A stretch of DNA of 64,000 nucleotides from Arcuatula senhousia (lineage: Eukaryota; Mollusca; Bivalvia; Mytilida; Mytilidae): the NCBI GenBank assembly GCA_963971305.1, contig OZ020303.1, positions 60,884,867 to 60,948,866 of the forward strand, written 5' to 3'. Within the stretch, counting starts at the first letter, position 1; each line of letters opens with the position of its first letter. Of the stretch, positions 56,082 through 64,000 are shown one piece after another. A program made the position numbers and the translations under genes. Under the pieces are notes generated by a model. It searched no databases. It was not told the origin of the DNA and saw only the letters and a program-made list of their open reading frames with translations.

Positions 56082-57246
56082 TTATTATTATTTTTCTCGG
56101 TATTCTGGATCGTGAACTTGTCCACCTCATTTTTTCGACATCTTTTAAGGTAGGAAGCTAAAAATTCATAAATCAAGAGTATGGAATGGGAGATTGTGCT
56201 TTTTGTATTTTTCGCCGAAATCGAACGATCCCATATAGGTAAAAAAAGGGCCTCAAAATGGCTCCTCGATACCGAAGTTGAATTTTTCCTGGCATTTCTG
56301 ATCCGGCAGGGGTAGGAAAAATTCCCTTATAGGTTAAGTGCGGATATACAATACCTTTCATTAAAAAAAAAATTTTGAAAATCGGACTTACCGTTTTCAA
56401 AATTTTGCAAAAAATCGAAAAAAATTTTTTTGTTAGATTGAGTTATCTTTCTTTGTACCATATATTTTGTGATATTAATGAAAAAAATTCTCAAATATGT
56501 TATTTCTTAATGAAAATTGGTTTACAAGGTAATAGTGGTATGCTGAGTTCAATTTTGGAATCGAAATTTTTTTTTGGGCGGCCATTTTCAAAATGGCTGC
56601 CATTTCCCGCCAAAATTAAAATAACTCTGATTTTAATGAAAATTGGTATATAAGGTAATAGTGGTATGGCGAGTTGATTTTTGACATCAAATTTTTTTAT
56701 CGTCGGCCATTTTCAAAATGGCCGCCGTTTCCCGCCAAAATTAAAGTTATTCTGATTTTGACGAAAATTGGTTTACAAGGTAATAGTGGTATGCCGAGTT
56801 CAATTTTGGAATCGAAATTTTTTTTTGGGCCGCCATTTTCAAAATGGCCGCCATTTCCCGCCAAAATTAAAATTACTCCGATTTTAATGAAAATTGGTAT
56901 ATAAGGTAATAGTGGTATGGCAAGTTGATTTTTTACATCAAAATTTTTTTTATCGTCGGCCATTTTCAAAATGGCCGCCGTTTCCCGCCAAAATTAAATT
57001 TACTCAGATTTTAACGAAAATAGGTATATAAGGTAATATATGTATGGTGAGTTGATTTTTGACATCGAAAATTTTTTATTGTCGGTCATTTTAAAAATGG
57101 CTGCCGTTTCCCGCCAAAATTAAACTTACTCCTATTTTGATGAAAATTGGATAAATTAAGTTATCTCAAATGCCAAGAGACATTGACAAAGAGGGGTACG
57201 TGAGGGGACATTTTTGTGACTCGCTTGCGATCACAATTAGAACTAG
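56082..57246 (+). mobile_element. type-A body and tail (a9)
   Basis: Leader and about five units, with an internal near-duplication of a unit pair (56530-56700 and 56770-56930). Tail GGGGACAT 57204-57211, CTAG 57243-57246. Confidence 0.78.
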
Positions 57247-57884
57247 TTATTATTATACTTTTTTCTTTTTCTTCCGTCAACCTGATGCGGTTTATAATTT
57301 CAAAATGGCCGCCATTTTCAAGATGGCCGCCAAAAACGCCGAAAAGTGTAAACATTGTCCGATTTCAACGAAACTTGGTATATAGGGTATATGGGTGATG
57401 GCGACTCACGGCGCTTTGTTGTAATTTCTGTAATGGTCGCCGTTTTCAAGATGGCCGCCGAAAATCGTGAAAAATGTAAACATTGTCCGATTTCAACGAA
57501 ACTTGGTATACAGGGTATAAGGGTGATGGCGACTGACGGCGCATTGTCTGAATTTCTGTAATGGCCGCCATTTTCAAGATGGCCGCCGAAAATTGCGAAG
57601 AATGTAAACATTGTCCGATTTCAACGAAACTTGGTATACAGGATATATGGGTGGTGGCGACTCACAGCGCATTGTCGGAAATTCCGTAATGGCTGCAATT
57701 TTCAAGATGGCCGCTGAAAATCACAAAAAATGTAAACATTGTCCAATTTTAACGAAACTTGGTACACAGGGTATATGGGTGATGGCAACTCACGGCACAT
57801 TGTCGGAATTTCTGTTGAAAAGAACAGACATTAAATGAGAACGGGAGGGGACATCCCACGTTTCGGGAAACGTAAATTTTAATT
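57247..57884 (+). mobile_element. aberrant body with type-A-like tail (x)
   Basis: Four units of about 125 bp of a distinct kind (CATTGTCCGATTTCAACGAAA, CTTGGTATACAGGGTATA, GATGGCGACTCACGGCGCATT, TTTTCAAGATGGCCGCCGAAA). The tail has GGGGACAT at 57847-57854 but a different hairpin, ACGTTTCGGGAAACGT, and no CTAG before the next (TTA)/(TTC) tract. Confidence 0.65.
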
Positions 57885-58394
57885 ATTATTCTTCTTCTTC
57901 TTTTTTTTCTTCTTCCGGACATGAACGTGTCCGAGTGGTTTCTCGAAAACAACTCAATGGTTCTTTATGAAATTTTGTAAGGTGATAGAGTGGGTCCCAA
58001 AGGTGTGCATGCAATTTTCAAAGATTTCAAAATGGCCGCCGTTTCCATGGAAACAGGTAAAGGTCATAATATAGGACATTCCGATATCTCGGTTACCTAG
58101 GTGTGCAGGGTTCTGAAATTTTGTAGGTGAGTAGAGCAAAAGGAGCTCTTCAATTATACGAAAAAAAATTTCGGAGCGATGTTTACGGTTTTCGAGTTAT
58201 TCACGAAAATGCGATTTTTCGGGCCCAATAATGGGAAAATTGTCAAAATGCTACGATTTCGACAAAATTTGGTATCTAGGTGTTTGAAATGATGGCGAGT
58301 TAGGATGCGATGTCAAAATTTATGCAAGAGTGACAATATGCGAACGTTTGGGAGATATTTTTGTGTTGGGCATCCCCAACACAGTCAGCACTAG
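57885..58394 (+). mobile_element. type-C body and tail (c7), without a matching head
   Basis: Near-identical to c1 at 37679-38208, including the long (TTC)/T tract and GTTTCCATGGAAAC. Tail GTTTGGGAGATAT 58346-58358, CTAG 58391-58394. It is the only tail in the cluster without an open head of its own type. Confidence 0.8.
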
Positions 58395-58395
58395 T

Positions 58396-58480
58396 TATGT
58401 CTCCCAAACAAAGTTTTGGGAGACATATTGCTTTTGTACGGTTTCTTATTAAGTCGCCCAAAACAAAGTTTGGGAGACTT
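58396..58480 (+). repeat. heads E, B
   Basis: Type-E hairpin at 58396-58427 (TATGTCTCCCAAAC / GTTTTGGGAGACATA), spacer ATTGCTTTTGTACGGTTTC; type-B at 58451-58480. Confidence 0.9.
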
Positions 58481-58950
58481 ATTGTTTTTGCACCGTTTCT
58501 TATTATTATTATTATTATTCTTCTGATTCTTAATCATGAAGCTGTCCTCCCTAATACAAGAAAACGGTTCAAGGAAATTGAATAACACTTGTTGGATTGG
58601 ATAGTGGGTTACCTAAAGGTGTGCAATCAAGTTTTGAAATTTTCAAGATGGCCGCCGTTTCAAAATGGCGGCCGTCCGAAAAAGTGGGCGGAAATTTTTT
58701 TTTTGTCGGATCGTCTTGAAAATTGGCCATCTGGGTAAAGCGGGTATGCTGAGTTCAAATCTGCGACCGGATTTGAAATCCGACTTCCGGTTTTAAAATG
58801 GCGGCCATTTTACTACACCCGCCCCCCTTAAAAATGTGAACTTTGTCCGATTTCAATGAAATTTGATTTCTATACTGAATGAGAAGAAATAGTATCCAAG
58901 GCGATTTTGGGCGACTTGTGTGTTGGCATCCCAACACAAATTATAGCTAG
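58481..58950 (+). mobile_element. type-B body and tail (b6)
   Basis: Subfamily of b1 and b3. Tail TTTTGGGCGACTT 58905-58917, AGCTAG ending 58950. Closes the head at 58451. Confidence 0.8.
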
Positions 58951-59939
58951 TTATTATTCTTCTTCCTTTTCTTCTTTCCGCTCCAAATTGTCCGCGCGTT
59001 TTCTCAAAGATGCAATGTAGAATCAATATGAAACTTTGGGAATATAATAAGGTTGACCTGAAGTTTTGTAAACGACTTTTAAAATTTTCAAAATGGCCGC
59101 CGTTTTCATGTAAATGGGAAAAGGTCATTATATAGGACATTGCAATATCTCGGTAACCTAGACGAGTAGAAGGATGAGATTTTGTAAGTGAATAGAACAA
59201 ATAAAGCTCTTCAATTTTTATGAAGAAAATTTTGACGCGAAATTAACGGTTTTCGCGTTATTTACGAAAACGTGATTTTTCGGTCCCAAAAATAAAAAAA
59301 AAATTCAAAGTGCTTCAATTTACATAAAGATTGGCATATTGATGCATAATGATGTTGCGAGTAATATTCTATAACTAAAATTAAAAATTGACGATGGCGG
59401 CCATTTTGAATCCAAGATGGCCGCCAAAATTTCAAAGTGGTCTGATTATGACGAAAATTGAAATACTGATAGATTATGATGTTGCGAATAATATTCTATA
59501 ACTAAAATTATAATTTGACGATGGCAGCCATTTTGAATCCAAGATGGCTGCCAAAAATTTCAAAGTGGTCTGATTATGATGAAAATTGGTATACTGATAG
59601 ATAATGATGTTGTGATTAATATTCTATAACTAAAATTAAAATTTGACGATGGCAGCCATTTTGAATCCAATATGGCCGCTCAAATTTCAAAGTGGTCTGA
59701 TAATGATGAAAATTGGTATACTGATAAATAATGATGTAACGAGTAATATTCTATAATTAAATTCAAAATTGACAATGGCGGCCATTTTTAATCCAAGATG
59801 GCCGCACGAAATTTCAAAGTGCTCAGATTAACATGAAAATTGATATTTATGGGTTTTTTGACATGCTGAAGAGAATAATGGCAATGGGAGTTTGTTTGGG
59901 AGACATTCTGTGTTGGCATCCCAACACAATCATACCTAG
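58951..59939 (+). mobile_element. type-E body and tail (e1)
   Basis: CTTTCCGCTCCAAATTGTCC, a C-like leader, then four units of about 124 bp (ATGATGTTGCGAGTAATATTC, GCGGCCATTTTGAATCCAAG). Tail GTTTGGGAGACAT at 59894-59906, exact complement of the type-E head arm, TGTGTTGG/CCAACACA hairpin, CTAG 59936-59939. The only type-E element; closes the head at 58396. Confidence 0.82.
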
Positions 59940-60397
59940 TTATTTATTATTATTATTTTTCTTCCGGAACTTGAACTTGTCCGGGGGTCTACTTTTAGGG
60001 CTTAAGTCTGGGGTCATTCAAACTTGGTACAATACTAGAGTACCATCTAAAGTTTTGTATGCTCTTTTTGGAGTTTTCAAAATGGCCGCCGTTTCAAAAT
60101 GGCGGCCTTCGGAAAAAGTGGGCGGAATTTTTTTTTTGATCGGATCGTTTTGAAAATTAGTCATGTGGGTAAAGCAGGTATGCTGAGTTCAAATCTGCGA
60201 CCGGATTTGAAATCCGACTTATGGTTTTAAAATGTCGGCCATTTTACTACTCCGCCCCCCTTAAAAATGTGAACTTTGTCTGATTTCAATGAAATTTGAC
60301 TTCTATACATATTTTATTGTACTGAATGGGAAGAAATAGTATCCAAGGCGATTTTGGGCGACTTGTGTGTTGGCATCCCAACACAAATTATACCTAG
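59940..60397 (+). mobile_element. type-B body and tail (b7), right edge of the cluster
   Basis: CTTCCGGAACTTGAACTTGTC, CAAAATGGCCGCCGTTTC. Tail TTTTGGGCGACTT 60352-60364, TGTGTTGG/CCAACACA hairpin, CTAG 60394-60397. Interpreted as the closing end of one of the type-B heads at 37537 or 37591. Confidence 0.8.
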
Positions 60398-60447
60398 TTT
60401 ATATTACCTTGAAGATAAATAGACCCCCTACTCTATAATACACAGTC
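60398..60447 (+). repeat. right half of the interrupted target repeat
   Basis: TTTATATTACCTTGAAG, GACCCCC and TACTCTATAATACACAG continue the copy cut at 37536. Confidence 0.9.
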
Positions 60448-61140
60448 AGCAGATATTGAAAGCGAGGTGATAATGTTTTGCTGTTCGATGTACGTACGTC
60501 CGTACGTATGGCGTTAATGTCCAGGATAATCTCTGTAACCACTGGGAGTAGAAAGATGAAACTTGGGTCATTGATTGCATTGTGGGTGGGGACTGTGCCG
60601 AAGGTTTCGGAATTTTGATATGGCCCCTAGGGGCTGGGCTGCATAGGTTGCCTAAGGGCACATTATTCCTTCGTCACGCAACTCCTCCCAGGTTATTTGG
60701 AATACTGAACTGAAGCTTGGCTCAGTAGTTGCACTATAGATGTAGCTTCTGCCGAAGGTTTCGGAATTTTGATATGGCCCCTTGGGGCTGGGGTGCATAG
60801 GTAGCCTAAGAGCACATTATTCCTTCGTCACGCAACTCGTCCCATGTTATTTGGAATACCAAACTGAAACTTGGCTCAGTAGTTGTACTATGGATGTAGA
60901 TTCTGCCGAAGGTTTCGGAATTTTTATATGGCCCCTAGGGGCTAGGCTGCATAGGTAGCCTAAGGGCACATTATTCCTTCGTCACGCAACTCCTCCCAGG
61001 TTTTTTGGAATACCGAACTGAAACTTGGCTCAATAGTTGTACTATGGATGTAGATTCTGCCGAAAGTTTCGGAATTTTGATATGGCTCCTAGAAGCTGGG
61101 CTGCATAGGTAGCATAAGGGCACATTCCTTCGTCATGCAT
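60448..61140 (+). repeat. 154-bp tandem repeat, about four units
   Basis: GCCGAAGGTTTCGGAATTTT recurs at 60597, 60751, 60905 and 61059, exactly 154 bp apart. Other unit words are ATGGCCCCTAGGGGCTGGG, CACATTATTCCTTCGTCACG and GAAACTTGGCTCAGTAG. It starts after a GTACGTACGTCCGTACG stretch. The open frame at 60446-60661 on the minus strand is part of it and is not a gene. Confidence 0.92.
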
Positions 61141-61320
61141 AATTCTTTACATTACTATCACTGCCACTACCAGGGAAAAGTCTAATATTAATACATATAC
61201 ATTTGATAGTTCTAGTAATGCTCATTATAGTCATAGTTTCTTTCTTTCAATTATTTGCCCTTATACTATCAAACACCAGAGTAGCGCGGGGATAAGCAGC
61301 GTGGCTGCTTCGACTAGTTA

Positions 61321-63846
61321 ATTATGCCAACAGATCGTAGACATAGTAATCTGTCAGCAGATAATCAGATATTTCGCTAACAAATCATAGACATAGTTAT
61401 CTGTCAGCAGATGATCAAATATTATGACAACAGATCATAGACATAGTGAGCAGTTTTTCAACAGATCATAGACAAAGAAATCTGTCCGCGGATAATCAGA
61501 TATTATGCCAAAAAATCATAGACGTAATAAGCAGTCAACAGATAATAAGATATTAAGCAAACATATCATAGACATAGTGATAAGTAAACAGATAATAAAA
61601 TAGTATGCCCACAGATCATAGACAAAGTAATCACTCAACAGATAATCAGATATTATACCCACAGATCATACACATAATAATCAGTCAACAGATAATCATA
61701 TATTTCGCCAACAGATCATAGACATGGAAATCAGTCAATAGATAATCAGATATTATGCCAACAGACATATACATAGTAGTCAGTCAACAGATAATCAGAT
61801 ATTATGCCAACAGATCATAGACATGGTAATCAGTCAACAGATAATAAGATATTATGCCAACAGATCATAGACATAGTAATCAGTCAGCAGATAATCAGAT
61901 ATTTCGCTAACAAATCATAGACATAGTAATTAGTTAATAGATAATCAGATATCATGCAAACATATCATACAAATAGTAATCAGATATTATGCCAACAGAT
62001 CATAGACAACACTCTTAGACAAAGTAACTAGTCAGCAGATAATCATATATTTCACCAACAAATCATAGAAATAGTAATCAGTTAACAGATAATCAGATAT
62101 TATGCCAACAGATCATAGACAAAATAATCAGTCAGCAGATAATCAGATATTATGCCAACAGATCATAGACATAGTAATCAATCAGCAGATAATCAGATAT
62201 TATGCCAACCAATCATAGACATAGTAATCAGTCAGCAGATAGTCAGATATTTCGCAAACAAATCATAGACAAAGTAATCAATCAACAGATAATCAGATAT
62301 TATGCCAACAGACCATACACATAGTAATCATTCAGCAGATAATCAGATATTATGCCAACAGATCATAGACAAAGTAATCAATCATCAGATAATCAGAAAT
62401 TATGCCAACAGATCATAGACATAGTGATCAGTCAGCAAAAAATCATTTATTATGCCAACAGATTATAGACATAGTAATCTGTCAGCAGATGATCAAATAT
62501 TATGACAACAGATCATAGACATAGTGAGCATTTTTTTTATGCCAACAGAACATAGACATAGAACTCTGTCCGCAGATAATCAGATATTATGCCAACAAAT
62601 CATAGACGTAGTAAGCAGTCAACAGCTAATAAGATATTATGCAAACATATCATAGACACAGTGATAAGTAAACAGATAATAAAATAGTATGCCCACAGAT
62701 CATAGACAAAGTAAGCACTCAACAGATAATCAGATATTATACCCACAGATCATAGACATAGCAATCAGTCAACAGATAATCAGATATTTCGCCAACAGAT
62801 CATAGACATAGTTATCAGTCAATAGATAATCAGATCTTATGCCAACAGACAAAGACAGTAATTAGTCAACAGATAATCAGATATTGTGCCAACAGATCAC
62901 ACACATAGTAATCAGTCAACAGATAATCAGATATTATGCCAACATTTGATAGACATAGTAATCAGTAAGCAGATAATCAGATATTTCGATAACAAATCAT
63001 AGACATAGTAATTAGTCAATAGATAATCAGATATCATGCAAACATATCATACACATAGTAATCAGTCAACAAATATTCAGATATTATGCAAACAGATCGT
63101 AGACATAGTAATCAGTCAGCAGATAATTATATAGTATGCCCAAAGATCATAGACTAAGTAATCAGTCAACAGATAATAAGATATTATGTCAACAGATCAT
63201 AGACATAGTAATCAGTCAGCAGATAATCATATAGTATGCCAACAGATCATAGACATAGTAATCAGTCAGCAGATAATCATATATTTCGCCAACAGATCAT
63301 AGACATAGTAATCAGTCAGCAGATAATCATATAGTATGCCTACAGATCATAGACAAAGTAATCAGTCAACAGATAATCAGATATTATGCCAACAGATCAT
63401 AGACATAGTAATCAGTCATCAAATAATCAGATAGTATGCCAACAGATCACACACATAGTAATCAGTCAGCAGATTATCATATAGTATGCCTACAGATCAT
63501 AGACAAAGTAATCAGTCAACAGATAATAAGATATTATGCCAACAAATCATAGACATAGTAATCAGTCAGCAGATAATCAGATATTTCGCCAACAGATCAT
63601 AGACATAGTAATTAGTTAATAGATAATCAGATATCATGCAAACATATCATACAAATAGTAATCAGATATTATGCCAACAGATTATAGACAACACTCATAG
63701 ACAAAGTAACCAGTCAGCAGATAATCAGATATTTCGCCAACAGATCATAGACAAAGTAACCAGTCAGCAGATAATCAGATATTTCGCCAACAAATCATAG
63801 ACATAGTAACCAGTCAACAGATAATAAGATATTATGCCAATAAATC
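61321..63846 (+). repeat. 50-bp satellite, array 2
   Basis: About 50 units of the same satellite as 23833-26419, same orientation, sharing long runs of variant units (for example 61947-62130 with 23837-23970). Its right flank matches that of array 1 through CTGACTTTTATT, where the next element begins. Confidence 0.95.
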
Positions 63847-63886
63847 ATCTGCTGACTGACCACCCAAAGTTTCTCTGACTTTTATT

Positions 63887-64000
63887 AGCTCACCTGGACC
63901 GAAGGTCCATGTGAGCTATTACCATCACTTGGCGTCCGTCGTCGTCGTCTGTCGTCGTCGTCGTCGTCTGTCGTCGTCGTCGTCTGTTAACAATTTTTCA
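63887..64000 (+). mobile_element. start of a type-G hairpin-headed element, cut by the window end
   Basis: Head hairpin at 63887-63917: AGCTCACCTGGACC, loop GAA, GGTCCATGTGAGCT, one mismatch. Then ATTACCATCACTTGGCGTCC and a (GTC)n/(CGT)n microsatellite, as at the start of the common bivalve elements of this kind. Array 1's flank (26451-26461) shows the empty site, ATT/TTTA. Confidence 0.8.

Larger units (their letters stand above)
37537..60397 (+). mobile_element. 22.9-kb cluster of nested hairpin-headed elements
   Basis: A contiguous insertion with type-B head at the left edge (AAGTCGCC at 37537) and type-B tail and CTAG at the right edge (60394-60397). Within it, 28 heads and 27 bodies with tails, all on the plus strand, are packed with no other sequence except one island at about 46663-46943. 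No transposase, helicase or endonuclease frame is present, so every unit is non-autonomous. Frames rich in Y, I, L or N are translations of (TTA)n and hairpins. The architecture (subterminal inverted repeats, 3' hairpin, terminal CTAG, T/T insertion, no target duplication) is that described for Helentrons and HINEs. Assignment is by architecture only. Confidence 0.8.

Noticed and set aside
37537..60397. Canonical Helitron label for the cluster
   Set aside because: CTAG ends and a 3' hairpin fit, but types D and G end CTTG, insertion is T/T, and subterminal inverted repeats exist. Helentron/HINE-like architecture fits better, and without a Rep/helicase frame the class stays unproven.
60446..60661. 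71-codon minus-strand frame in the 154-bp repeat
   Set aside because: It spans tandem repeat units, has no homology I recognise and no splice or start signal.

Overview
The window is animal nuclear DNA, AT-rich and dominated by repeats, most likely from a bivalve mollusc. The organism is inferred from intron-containing genes, from short dispersed elements that begin AGCTCACCTGG and are rich in CGTCGT (very common in bivalve genomes), and from the 'AAAGGGCCATAACTC' type of repeat. No species can be named. Supported coding sequence is sparse. The last three exons of a steroid 5-alpha-reductase-like gene lie on the minus strand at 28904-31536. A rhodopsin-family peptide-type GPCR lies on the minus strand at 32965-34570; it is split by one surplus base in a homopolymer and has a very long third extracellular loop. 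There are two weaker exon candidates (553-654 plus, 28316-28402 minus) and a decayed non-LTR reverse transcriptase at about 6.4-7.1 kb.

Layout. 1-4 kb: mostly featureless. 4.07-9.63 kb: a mosaic of old repeats framed by two oppositely oriented copies of a 'CTCGCC..GGCGACTTA' minisatellite. 9.9-23.8 kb: a 14-kb A-rich satellite made of hairpin modules carrying repeated TGAGTCA motifs. 23.8-26.4 kb: a 50-bp satellite. 26.45-27.9 kb: a T-rich minisatellite. 28.3-34.6 kb: the gene-bearing island, with a piggyBac-like and a hAT-like MITE in one reductase intron and a 100-N assembly gap. 35.7-37.35 kb: two minus-strand hairpin-headed elements, one inside the other. 37,537-60,397: a 22.9-kb plus-strand cluster of hairpin-headed elements inserted into a 65-69-bp tandem repeat. 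60.4-61.1 kb: a 154-bp tandem repeat. 61.3-63.85 kb: a second 50-bp satellite array. 63.89 kb to the end: the start of another hairpin-headed element.

The most interesting content is the 37.5-60.4 kb cluster. Its elements share one plan: a 5' hairpin head, a conserved spacer, a (TTA)n/(TTC)n tract, a body of about 125-bp units carrying GGCCATTTTCAAAATGGCC palindromes, a 3' subterminal inverted copy of the head's left arm, a tail hairpin, and a terminal CTAG or CTTG. At least five head/tail types (called A-E here) occur inside the cluster and three more (F-H) outside it. Within each type, head and tail stay complementary while the sequence differs between types. Read left to right, heads and tails behave like nested brackets: nearly every tail closes the most recent open head of its own type. 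This fits repeated insertion of new elements into the (TTA)n tract just behind an older element's head. An intact copy of the target repeat next to the cluster shows the insertion was precise, between T and T, with no target duplication. These features resemble Helentron/HINE non-autonomous rolling-circle elements, but the self-complementary heads and bracket-like nesting are not something I can match to a described family.
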